Origin: Lineus longissimus
Lineage: Eukaryota > Nemertea > Pilidiophora > Heteronemertea > Lineidae
NCBI RefSeq assembly: GCF_910592395.1
Contig: NC_088308.1
Location: 6,091,001 to 6,155,000 of the forward strand
Direction of reading: 5' to 3'
Length of the DNA: 64,000 nt
This document shows positions 11,701-21,961 of the stretch, piece by piece (the first letter of the stretch is position 1; the number at the start of each line of letters is the position of its first letter). A program made the position numbers and the translations under genes. The notes under the pieces are model-generated. The model worked only from the letters and a program-made list of their open reading frames with translations. It did no database searches and was not told the origin of the DNA.

Positions 11701-14225
11701 TTATCTAAAAATGCTTGCCAAATGTTGTCTGGTCCCTCTGCGATGAGACATAAATCAGTCTGATAACCATGATGATGAGCTCCTAACTTCACTCGTGCGT
11801 CTGAGCCCAATTATGGTCATGGATATTAAACAAAATACCGATAAATTCACTCTCTTGGAAGCTTAAATCAATTTCCAGACATAAAGCGAGGATTAAGCAA
11901 CAGGTTGATCGATGATAACTGCTCTTCGGACCATTAGCTGTCTTTAAATATGAAGTGAGACATGGTGAAATTAAGACTTGCGGCAAATGACCATGTTCTT
12001 TTATGGTTTTATAACTTCGATCCCATCATGGTATAGTTGTAGTGGGGTGGATTGATGTCAATGGAGGTAGTGGTGGTGGTATGGGGAGTCAACCTGGCAG
12101 ACTGAGAATATTGCCAATGCTCTTTATTCCAGTTAACCGTTGAAAGATTTCTACCATCACAATAAATTTTCGAGTTCTATTCAGTTTTGTTTTCATACAC
12201 ATGCGTGTATCAAAAACATATCGAAATAAACTGACAAAAAGAGTTGTTTTCGATCGTTTCACCTTATGGTAATCAACAAAACACGATGATGTGGGAAAAA
12301 TTCTTCTGGGGATGAAGAATACGGTTTCACGGAGAAAAATGATTTAAGAAAAAATTGCATTGAAAAGAATGAGTTTTCCTTTTATAAACAAATAGAAAAA
12401 ACCCTAAATAAGATAGAAAGAAACTCATGTCTGTTATGGGCCACCGTACGAAACCCTCGTAATACAAACGTCGATCTTTTCAGATTCGGATCTACCAGGT
12501 GAAGGACCCGTACAACATGTATCCTCCACAAGGCTTGAAGTTACTCGACTCTCGCCGAATAGGGACGCACTCTCACGGGTGGGAGGTATTCTCCGTCAAG
12601 CCTGCAATAGACGACTGGGTGAATGATAGCTCAACGAATTACGGTAATAATCATGTATCATTCAGCCCACGACCAAATAACTACTTTTTTCCTTCCTTAG
12701 AGAATAAGAAAGAAAATAATGATGATAAAGCAAAAAAATTACTAGGAAATCGCTTCAGGTCTTTTGATATAAGATATAGCCTAACTTATAAGTAATCCGA
12801 TAAAATGTAAGCTAATGCGAAGATTCTACTTTGGAAGTTAGCTGCTGTCTTTATGATTAGAAGAAAACAAAGTAATGTCGTCCGAGTTCCTTACAAACAT
12901 TCTGCTGTTAAGGTTTCATGATATCATTGGCGCAAGGTGACTGGTACCGGCCACTTTGCCTCTTCTTCGTCTTTTCAATGCGTTCGCTAGACATAGGCAG
13001 GTTTCCCAAGCCTTACGAAGAGCTATACGAACGACTATGTACGCTGCTGGTACACTATTTCATTGACGAATTTTTCGGAAACTTCACCAGATTCCACCTG
13101 AAACTAAGCACAAGCCATACTTTATTGCTGCATGGCAAAGGCCCACCATCAAAGTGGCAACCACACAAAAGTTCTCAAAGTATTCAACATGGCGATCTGA
13201 ACCTTGTGTGATTATTATTATTATTACCTCGCACTTTTTTATTCGTACTTCATCATTCGTACGGATTGCGAAACCTGCTTATTGCCACTTTGACTTATCA
13301 TCATACTGCACAATCTGTGATGTGTTACTTCAGGTTTCCTTGTGACGGCAACCACATTATCGGGTTTCCCTGTAAATGGAACCTTGGTGCGGTTCGCCCA
13401 GAGGTTTGAGCATCATGACAGTAAGCAGCCCGTGCTGGTCGCCTTCACTGATGATGGCAGAAGGACACAGCATAGGAACTATATTAACCCTGCGGATAAC
13501 GGTAAGTTCATCTAGGAATCCCATTCACAACGTTCCCAACTAGTATTTAAAAGGCTTCCAGTATATAATATACAGCCAATAAGATGCGTCTGATCCTGCA
13601 TCACCGGTGCCTTCTTCAAAATTGAACCAATCACATGGGGGCAACGTACAGATCGTCCTTTTCTCTTTCAGATTTCGTTAGACTAGATTACGAATATCGG
13701 ACTAAAGACCCGAACAGGCACCGAAACATGTATAACCATCAGTATGCTCATAGGATAAAGATGTTAAACGAACGATACAGAACAGAATATGAACAGCGGC
13801 TCCGTGAACTACAAGAGCAGCCACAAGCTGCACCAAGGGACCAAACGCATTCGAGGTCAAGGTCAAAGCGATCCGCGGATTACTACAAGTTCAGACGTCA
13901 CAGGAAGCAGGTCTGTGCGCGTCAGGAAATGTACGTGGACTTTGAGAAAATTGGTTGGTCTGGGTGGATTATTTCACCGAAAGGTTACAATGCTTACCAC
14001 TGCAAGGGCGAATGTCCCTTCCCTCTTGGACAGAATCAGAAGCCAACGAACCACGCCACAGTGCAGAGTATTGTGCACGCGTTACGGATTGGCACTGACA
14101 TTACGACGCCGTGCTGCGTCCCAAATAAACTTTATTCAATAAGCTTGTTGTATTTCGATGATGACGAGAATGTTATATTAAAACAATATGACGAAATGGT
14201 TGCTGCTAGCTGCGGGTGCCATTGA
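5756..14225 (+). CDS. admp-like: ADMP-like BMP/TGF-beta family ligand precursor (5 exons)
   Basis: Exons 5756-6062, 11032-11195, 12484-12643, 13334-13501 and 13672-14225 join in frame through GT-AG introns to give 450 residues. The product is a secreted morphogen precursor. A hydrophobic signal segment (about residues 13-30) is followed by a TGF-beta propeptide with NVS, NLS, NDS and NGT glycosylation sites. A basic RSKR furin site precedes residue 334, leaving a 117-residue mature chain (13872-14222) with seven cysteines in the knot pattern C, CxxxC, CC, CxC. The WSGWIISPKGYNAYHCKG, NHATVQSIVHAL and YFDDDENVILKQYDEMV blocks and the GCH ending fit ADMP better than BMP2/4 or BMP5-8, as does VVRGFPDR in the propeptide. 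Known role of the family: dorsoventral BMP signalling, with expression opposing BMP2/4. The first intron is 5 kb. Degenerate copies of the exon 1 end follow it. Orthology needs a tree. Confidence 0.88.
6026..6415 (+). repeat. degenerate tandem copies of the ADMP exon 1 / donor region
   Basis: The last roughly 35 bp of ADMP exon 1 plus about 80 bp of intron (6026-6122) recur in diverged form at about 6136-6225 and 6328-6410, with a partial copy at about 6262-6310. Each has a GATGCTsATG-like start, a GGGTTyCCwGA core and a TTTACCATCTA-like end. The copy near 6330 is open in the same frame and reads HPLDAHVARGFPDR, against GPFDADVVRGFPDR in the real exon. These look like old tandem duplicates inside intron 1, not used exons. 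Confidence 0.7.
6416..11031 (+). other. large first intron of the ADMP-like gene
   Basis: Non-coding, AT-rich. It holds a degenerate tandem repeat at 9609-9790 (units around TTGGCTGAATTC and TTTGTACAATAA) and part of a MITE-like family at about 10627-10735. The remaining stretch shows no exon I can support. Its length would allow enhancers, but none are identifiable by eye. Confidence 0.6.
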
Positions 14226-14710
14226 TCGAAGGGAATGAAGTGTTGGGAAGAAATGATGAAGAAGATACGTGCCAGGTCTGGCCCTTTCGTAGGTCCTACT
14301 CGTCACGACGGCACGACGGAGCTAGTGGTCCTCTCACAGGATACTAATACATTTGAATAAAAACCTTCGTCAGTTCATGTCGCCTCTCGAAGACAGTTGA
14401 CAGGCAGAGAGTGTTGTGTACGCACTATCACCTAGAATGCAGTTGACTGAAAGCTTGCGCCATAGAAGTGACAACTGTATCGATTGATTGACAATGGATG
14501 GAAACTAGTTGTGACATATGATTTCTAATTCTTCGGTGTCATGTATACTATTATGTACGAGAGCATTTCCGTTTTAGATGCCAGTTTTTGTTTATCTCAA
14601 GATATGAACATACCGTTTCGACCATGTCACCTCACGAAGGTCGCCTGTCGCTTCGTTTAACCAGAGTCTTTCAGTAATATTATGACTGAAAGACTCTTGT
14701 TTAACAGATA
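14226..14710 (+). other. 3' UTR of the ADMP-like gene and a terminal hairpin
   Basis: An AATAAA polyadenylation signal lies near 14356, about 130 bp after the stop codon. Further on, at 14655-14706, AGAGTCTTTCAGT and ACTGAAAGACTCT form a perfect 13-bp stem with a 9-nt loop, extended by imperfect pairs. Whether the hairpin is transcribed depends on which polyadenylation site is used. Confidence 0.5.
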
Positions 14711-16282
14711 ATTTGGTCCACTGCTTCATAAGTTTCAACAACTTCCAGGCCTGAAGTGTGGAAGTTATTAAATGTCGGTGTCAATGACAATATCTGAGCA
14801 GTCAGGCCAAACTCCAACAGAGGAAATCCACTGAATTGTCGTGTAATCCAGAATTCGGATACCCAAATCTCAGAAAATATCCGTACCGTTTTGCTGGCGA
14901 GTTGCTGGCCAACTATCATTCATTCTATTCAATTTCTCTCTTGGTCACAAGTGATAGATATGGTCAAAATGGCATCAGCCCTCTACATTTTGTAGAATTA
15001 AGAAATTTAATGACTTCGACATCTTTTGTTCTGAGCAGATATCTTTCATTCTCTTCTGTGCCCTATTATGTAACGTGGAGTGGCGTTTGTAGTCTGGGTT
15101 TGCAGTGGGTCGATCATCAAAAGTTAGTACATGTATTATACATGAACAGTTTTGGGGACACGTCGAAATGTTGTACAATATGGAAGGATAGGATTTTATG
15201 AACGACGTGCTGTAGATATATGTATGTAAATGCTTTTGGTGTAAACATTAAATGTAAAATGATGAGGAAATACAATTCGTGCGTTTTTATTGCTACTTGA
15301 CCTATAATATTTAGTTTTTCGTTTATATCTCTGGTGTTATTTTATTTCATCTCAAGGCCATGAATGTTACATTATTCCCGATACACAAGTAATAGCATTC
15401 CGCGATGATGAGGTCACTGCAGCTGCTGCCCTCTATTTCCCCATCGCTGAATTACAGGCAATGTCGGACAAACATGCGGTTTCGTAATGGATTCAGGCTT
15501 TCTAACTAGGGCAGTTAGATTCAATCTGGCACATGTCCGAGTGTTGGAAATACTACATAATTGTTCTGAATATTTCTCTCTCTGACTCTATGGTATCATT
15601 CATGCTAAAACAATGCAGGGTCAAAGATAATTGACTTTGAAATAAGCTCAAATGCGTAAAAATAAGTGTCGATGTCCGACTGTCACGTGACTAAAACGTC
15701 ATCAATATCTTATGCAAATGACCTTGTGAGCTATAAATAGTAACTTCGCGGAATGCTATTTCGAAATGAGACGCCAGACACTCGCTGAATTGAAAGCATT
15801 TTATTTCCTCAGGGTAACCCCGGGCTACGTGTAGATAACGTAAAACTGCCTTTCCACGTTGAACATGGTCTCCCCCTCGTGGTACACTTGTAACCAGCTT
15901 GGCCGAATGACTGTAAGAACCCTATCATCATGATGTTCTTTAAGTCGTTACTAGATGGCAGATGGCCAGCAGTGACGCCACTTGTGTGTATATATATGGT
16001 GAACGCACGAAGAACATTACCACCTCCATCACAAACTCACTACATGCAAAAAGTTATACACCTGGCGTCCGCTCATACTGAACTTCCAGCGGTATTGCCT
16101 CCGTAGCCTCCGCAAGAACATTGAGGGTCATGATCATTGCATGTTGCAGACAACTTTGCCTGAATCAAATCTGCTTTCAACACACGTATGATATATTGAT
16201 AATCCCGGTGGATTGCCGCGATAATATAAAGGATGTGTACCATTAAAATCAATACCTGCCTTATACTCTAACGTAGTTTGTT
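14711..16282. other. intergenic stretch, no gene seen
   Basis: Lies between the ADMP-like gene and the EEP cluster. Open frames are short, overlap on opposite strands and match no family I recognise. I see no RNA gene. Confidence 0.5.
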
Positions 16283-16468
16283 TTGCCATCCTGTGTGTGG
16301 ATTGGCCAACATGATCTGATCATGTGTAGGTTCGACGGCAGGGGAAAACCCCCACATTTCGCAACAATCAGTAAAAGTGAAACCAGAAGGACGAACGACG
16401 AAGCAGAACTAGTCACTGTTTGTTGTCGGAGTCCCGAGGGTAGAGAATTAGCTGCCGCGAAGAAAAAG
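16283..16468 (+). other. candidate 5' exon of the first EEP gene
   Basis: A donor (GAAGAAAAAG followed by GTATGTCATG at 16469) ends an open stretch about 650 bp upstream of the acceptor that precedes the EEP gene start. An in-frame TAG between that acceptor and the ATG at 17145 means it would be untranslated leader relative to the EEP frame. Weak evidence from splice signals only. Confidence 0.3.
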
Positions 16469-17144
16469 GTATGTCATGTTCTTACTTTCAACTAAATTTA
16501 ACACATGCCATGAACGGTCCCGCCTTTATTGTGACGTGTCATGCACAATCTGCAAAGCGTCAATTACTGTGACGACCTGTGCATACAGTAACATCTCAAT
16601 AACACTGTTTATGGAGTATAAATAGCCAATTATAATACATGCGATATATGGCACCCCAAGAGGCTTCTTCAAAATGGCACCCGATACCGGTATTCACGAG
16701 GACAACCTGTATAATATACGCGTATATACTATGGTCGAACAAAATGGTCGAACAAAATGTCTGGGACTATCATGCATCTCATTGATCTACTATGTACATG
16801 TTCCGGTTGACATACATGTACATGTACGCACATTATATAATCCAATATGAATTGTAATTTCCGATCGACCACTCTAAGATATATCAATTTCTGCCATCAT
16901 GTATTAGATATGTATTTGTGGAACTATGCATTTCAATCATTTCTAGGTCAGCGAGATGGCCTATGATATGCATGCAAGTTCTAGTGTATTACCACCTATA
17001 CATTATATACTCTACAATAGAAGATATCCTCTATATCTTATATTATCGGATTTCTCACCACTTCACTTTTATCACTTTTGAATATAAAATTAAACTCATT
17101 TTCCTCTCTTTCAGCCAGAGCACCGATAGTTCGAGGAAGCAACC

Positions 17145-18113
17145 ATGGCGGCTCCTCACAATGGTTATACGATTCTCCTCACGAACACGGGAAAGGATGG
17201 AGACGGTCCTAGTCCATCCGCAAAACGCCAAGAGGCTTTCACCCGAATCGTGGAAGAAGTCAAACCAAGCATTATATTCACCCAAGAATGCACAGGTCCA
17301 TTTGCCAAAGAACTTGGAGAGCAATACCTAAAACTTGGAGTTCCGGATGCCGGGTTTATTTATAATGTCAACGAATTCGTGCACAATGACTTCACCCAGG
17401 ATACAGACCTAGCCAGGCTTGTGAAAAGACTTACTAGGGATCAGAAGATCTCTACAGATTTCCAGTTCCTAGGTCGGGTTCGGGTCGTAAGGTTCACATC
17501 CAAAGGTGTCCCTGGTTTAGATATACTGGCTCTGTCCTGGCACGGGCAGTACAGTAGACTAAACGCTGCAAAGAAGATCGAGTTCTTAAAAGAACTTTTC
17601 GTTGTTGTCAAAGAGATAAAGAAGCTTGAGAAATTCCGCGACCAGGGTGGGAAAATGTTGCCCGTCATTGTTGGCGGTGACTTCAACATTGAGGTAACAA
17701 AATGGCCGAGTGACCCTGACCTTATTTATCATATGTATACCCCATCGGACCGCAGAAAAGATCGCCTCATTGACTTGTTTGTCTCGACCAAAGAACTCGC
17801 TGTCAAGAACTGTAAACCTGTAGATATGTCTTTCAAACTAAAAGATGGTGATGTAGCCAGCGATTTTCTTAAGCACGATCCGGTCATGGGTGAGCTTTCA
17901 TTCTCCGGTGACATTGCTGGAAAACCGCAAACAGTACAGACCGATAAGAAAAAGGCGTCACCGAAAGAAAAACCGCAAACAGTACAGACCGATAAGAAAA
18001 AGGCGTCACCGAAAGAAAAGCCGAAAACAGTACAGACCGATAAGAAAAAGGCGTCACCGAAAGAAAAACCCCAAACAGTACAGACCGAAAAGAAAAACAC
18101 AAAGGATCTTTAA
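17145..18113 (+). CDS. single-domain EEP-fold protein with lysine-rich repeat tail
   Basis: Single coding exon, 322 residues. It starts in a strong context (CAACCATGG), with an in-frame TAG just upstream and a splice acceptor (CTCTCTTTCAG) ending at about 17114, so the leader is spliced. Residues 7-255 look like an endonuclease/exonuclease/phosphatase fold: Asn14 (LLTNTG), Glu48 (IIFTQEC), His133 (SWHG), Asp179 and Asn181 (GGDFN), IDLFVST (the usual IDYxF strand) and His244-Asp245-Pro246 (KHDPV). This fold hydrolyses phosphodiester or phosphate-ester bonds in a metal-dependent way; the catalytic set is complete, so activity is plausible, but the substrate is unknown. There is no signal peptide, so a cytosolic or nuclear location is inferred. 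The tail (about 260-322) is nearly four copies of KPQTVQTDKKKASPKE, strongly basic, possibly nucleic-acid binding. AATAAA lies near 18165 and 18651. It is not a retrotransposon endonuclease: no reverse transcriptase follows. Confidence 0.8.
   Translation: MAAPHNGYTILLTNTGKDGDGPSPSAKRQEAFTRIVEEVKPSIIFTQECTGPFAKELGEQYLKLGVPDAGFIYNVNEFVHNDFTQDTDLARLVKRLTRDQKISTDFQFLGRVRVVRFTSKGVPGLDILALSWHGQYSRLNAAKKIEFLKELFVVVKEIKKLEKFRDQGGKMLPVIVGGDFNIEVTKWPSDPDLIYHMYTPSDRRKDRLIDLFVSTKELAVKNCKPVDMSFKLKDGDVASDFLKHDPVMGELSFSGDIAGKPQTVQTDKKKASPKEKPQTVQTDKKKASPKEKPKTVQTDKKKASPKEKPQTVQTEKKNTKDL
17924..18100 (+). repeat. 48-bp coding tandem repeat
   Basis: Three nearly identical 48-bp units and a fourth partial one encode the basic 16-residue repeat of the EEP protein tail. 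Because the unit is a multiple of three, copy number can change without breaking the frame. The opposite strand stays open through the repeat too, which produces spurious minus-strand frames. Confidence 0.9.
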
Positions 18114-18170
18114 TTTTTACGATTTTAATTTTGACGGAGTAGAAAATTCGAAAATTCTCCGAAAATAAAA

Positions 18171-20375
18171 TGCCCGCCAAAATGTGGCTGTTTTCTGTAC
18201 CGGTTTACAATTATTGTACACGTATGTCCTACATTGTGCAATATAACATTGTTTTGGACTGGAGTGCCAATGATTTTTTTGTGTTTTGTTGTGTCAAAAT
18301 CTCTTTGAACATTTTGTACATAGTAACATTTGGATTTAGATATGCATACAATGATATACCGGTATGATCTTGGTAATTAATGATTTATTTGTAACATGTA
18401 GCTAAAATGCAATTGTGAATATATTAGCACTGGGTGAATATTTTTCCGTTGGCTGCGTTTGTGAAATTACATGATTGATGATTATCATAGAAATTACAAG
18501 TATACTGAATCAACCAATTCATAGTAAATGCTATAGTACTTATTTGCGAGATTAGTAGATGAGATTCTTGGGAGTGGCTGGATGAACCAATTGACTGTAA
18601 TTTTCGTAAGTAAAAATTGTTGCCTTATCTATTCCTGAAATGAATAAAATTATAACCGCTGATTGTTGTCTTTATTTCATATAGGATTTGATTTCCAAGG
18701 GCACATTACATCTACTTGATTGGACCATGATAATAAGTATGTGTCATACAAAATGTACAATGTATGCACCAAGAACCGGAAGCATGATCGAGTATTTTTT
18801 ATCAACAATGTATACAAACGTGGGCTGCATAATGTGGATACAATGTCATTTAATGCACATGCGTAATGCATCCTGGTTTAGTTGTTCATGTGTGGGAAAA
18901 TATGACAACAGTCTCGTTTTGTCAAGATTAACATCTCGGATGGCACACAAACACGAGAACACTCCTGGGAATGAAACTAAAAAGTGCGGGCACTGAGTTT
19001 TAGATATTTCACGCTCATCATCTCCCTGATATTTGCCATTTTGTGAGTTTAAATCTTCATTTAGGATGATAAATTGGATATTGTTGATGAGGCCGAACTT
19101 TCAAAAAGGAAAGTAAACTAATGTGGCGCCGAAAGCTATGTAGCTTGGTAGCTAATGTGAAATTTATGTACCTGAAACCAGCGATACTCCTCTGAAAATA
19201 GGATTGGTTCAAGTTCAGGAACTGCAAATTAATATTTTACCCCCAATACCATATCACGTGACAATATGGATGTTTCTCACATTTACTAAAAATTCGCTAA
19301 AAACTAATTCCAGGGACAACTCGTATTGTAAATTCTAGTTATACGGCGGACGTCGACCGACTAAACCCTCCCTCCAAATATGCTGACTTCCTCAGCCCCA
19401 TCCTGACAATATCAGGCCATTTCACTCGATACATACTTACTCATTCGGAAACATGCCTAAGGAGAAGTCGTGTTGTAGGCCCGCGGGCAACAGAGGATAC
19501 GACTTGGACATGTGCCACGTGGGGCGCAATCAATTCTGAAGGGAGAAACTCTTGGCGACAACTCACAGAGCGGGATGCTTGCCCAATTGGTTTAACTAGG
19601 CCTGCTTTCAGGCCGACTTATCGGCATGTTCTGACGGCCGATCAGGGGGAGATATCGGCGGTGAAGGGTGGATATACGCACAACGTCGGTGGATTGGCAT
19701 GGCTTTCAGGATCAGTAGTTGACCATGATCGAAAAGGATTTCTACAGACATGTATCGTGCAGGTTTAATCTGTGCTTAATATTAGAATCGACTACTCATA
19801 CGCGGCCGAGATAATGAGATGATATCACTGACGTCAGCGAGAAACCCATTATCACAAATGTACATGACAAATGGTTAGGCAAGAACCCGGAACCACCAGA
19901 CCACCACAGCCTTTTCAGACGGCTAGGTTTACTATCTGGTCATGATTTGATTGAGTCTCTGCAGAGGAGGAGCGGATGGTAGGTAACATATTCTTTGTAT
20001 TACTACGTATATAAGTACGTGTACTACGCAGCTGTACAAGTGCACCTTTAAACAAAATGACGGCCGGTTCAGGCATTAATCGATTTTTGCGTTGTGTGCT
20101 GGATATTCATAATGAGTCCGTCATGGCTCTTGGCTGTATACACACAGGGAGCTACACGATATACGAAGGTAGGCCTTTTCCACAGATGTAGGTCAAGAGG
20201 AACGAGTAGTTTGTATGCGCGTCTAACAGTGTAACGTTTTTGAGTGTTTTCGTTTAATCTGCGTTTTCCCCATCAATAACGTCCGTGTTTTGAGCCTTTC
20301 AGCAATTCGAGGTAATTCGAATGCGTTGCTTGGAAACTGCATGCCGTGCTACGATACATTCAAAATGGCTAGCGT
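18171..20375. other. spacer between EEP genes
   Basis: Holds the 3' UTR of the first EEP gene and the presumed promoter of the second. A possible leader exon with a donor at 20169 (ATACGAAG followed by GTAGGCC) lies about 600 bp before the acceptor of the next gene. I see no other gene. Confidence 0.45.
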
Positions 20376-21961
20376 TGCTATAGTGGGATAGCACATTATA
20401 GGCTTCGATCCGCCACGCTTTACCACTTGTGGGGCGGGCCAGCGCCGGTCTACTAGCGGGAACGCTCTGCACCCGAATTGACGCTACCTCGTTCCTGAAA
20501 TACCGATACCCAGAAGTGTCCACGTCAAATGACCACAATCCCTACATGATAGAGATATAGACCAATAAGTCGTTCAATTTTGATTTTAATTGTCGATCTA
20601 AAATACATTAAAGTAGTTCCGGTAGCCTGTTGGCGATTAACTGCACATGTATGTGGATAGAACTGTGTTGTCGATCGGCCAGTGTCACGAGTGTGCCATT
20701 TGAAATCTAAATATATATGATTCACACTTAAAGGCATATAATAATTTACAACTCTCTTTTCAGCTAAAAAATAAGTAGCTATCAAAAGTGTAACTCTGAG
20801 AGTCTACAATGGCGGCACCTGCTGCTAATGGCTATAACATTCTCCTTGTGAACCCCGGTCCGCAGAACGAGAGTCCGGCTAAGAAACGCCAAGAAGCTTT
20901 CACCCGGATTGTTGAAAACACCAAGCCAAGCATTATATTCACCCAGGAATGTAACAAACCTTTTGTCAAAAATCTCAGTCCTGAATATCTAAGAGTTGGA
21001 AACGATGATGCTGGATTTATTTTCAATGAGAACGAATTTTTGCTTACTGACCTCACCCACCCCGGCGATACAAGCTTTCTTCGCCTAATCGAAGAACTCG
21101 GAAGGAAGGAGGGGATATCTGTTGATTTTCAGTCCCGTGGTTATGTTGTTAAGTTGAAATCTAACGGTTGCTATAGTGGGATAGCACATTATAGGCTTCG
21201 ATCCGCCACGCTTTACCACTTGTGGGGCGGGCCAGCGCCGGTCTACTAGCGGGAACGCTCTGCACCCGAATTGACGCTACCTCGTTCCTGAAATACCGAT
21301 ACCCAGAAGTGTCCACGTCAAATGACCACAATCCCTACATGATAGAGATATAGACCAATAAGTCGTTCAATTTTGATTTTAATTGTCGATCTAAAATACA
21401 TTAAAGTAGTTCCGGTAGCCTGTTGGCGATTAACTGCACATGTATGTGGATAGAACTGTGTTGTCGATCGGCCAGTGTCACGAGTGTGCCATTTGAAATC
21501 TAAATATATATGATTCACACTTAAAGGCATATAATAATTTACAACTCTCTTTTCAGCTAAAAAATAAGTAGCTATCAAAAGTGTAACTCTGAGAGTCTAC
21601 AATGGCGGCACCTGCTGCTAATGGCTATAACATTCTCCTTGTGAACCCCGGTCCGCAGAACGAGAGTCCGGCTAAGAAACGCCAAGAAGCTTTCACCCGG
21701 ATTGTTGAAAACACCAAGCCAAGCATTATATTCACCCAGGAATGTAACAAACCTTTTGTCAAAAATCTCAGTCCTGAATATCTAAGAGTTGGAAACGATG
21801 ATGCTGGATTTATTTTCAATGAGAACGAATTTTTGCTTACTGACCTCACCCACCCCGGCGATACAAGCTTTCTTCGCCTAATCGAAGAACTCGGAAGGAA
21901 GGAGGGGATATCTGTTGATTTTCAGTCCCGTGGTTATGTTGTTAAGTTGAAATCTAACGGT
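20376..21961 (+). repeat. 793-bp perfect tandem duplication
   Basis: Copy 1 (20376-21168) and copy 2 (21169-21961) appear identical. Each carries about 400 bp of upstream DNA, the leader acceptor and the first 120 codons of an EEP gene. The start codons lie exactly 793 bp apart (20809 and 21602). The junction shows 2 bp of shared sequence (GT at 20374-20375, 21167-21168 and 21960-21961), consistent with template switching or microhomology repair. Lack of divergence means a very recent event or an assembly artefact. Confidence 0.9.
20809..21249 (+). pseudogene. 5' half-copy of an EEP gene, truncated by tandem duplication
   Basis: The first 120 residues are identical to the intact gene at 21602. 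Then the frame runs into duplicated upstream non-coding DNA, adding a meaningless 26-residue end before a stop at 21247. It keeps Asn15 and Glu47 but lacks the GDFN and HDP motifs, so it cannot be an active EEP enzyme. It retains its own leader acceptor (TCTCTTTTCAG ending at about 20763), so a transcript from the upstream promoter could splice into this dead copy first. Either it is a young pseudogene or an assembly error. Confidence 0.8.

Noticed and set aside
17729-18180. Minus-strand frames of 98-123 codons opposite the EEP repeat tail
   Set aside because: Shadow frames created by the 48-bp repeat on the other strand; no start context, domain or splice support.
20525-21578. Two identical 86-codon minus-strand frames
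   Set aside because: Their identity is due to the 793-bp duplication and they lie antisense to the leader intron; no protein signature.
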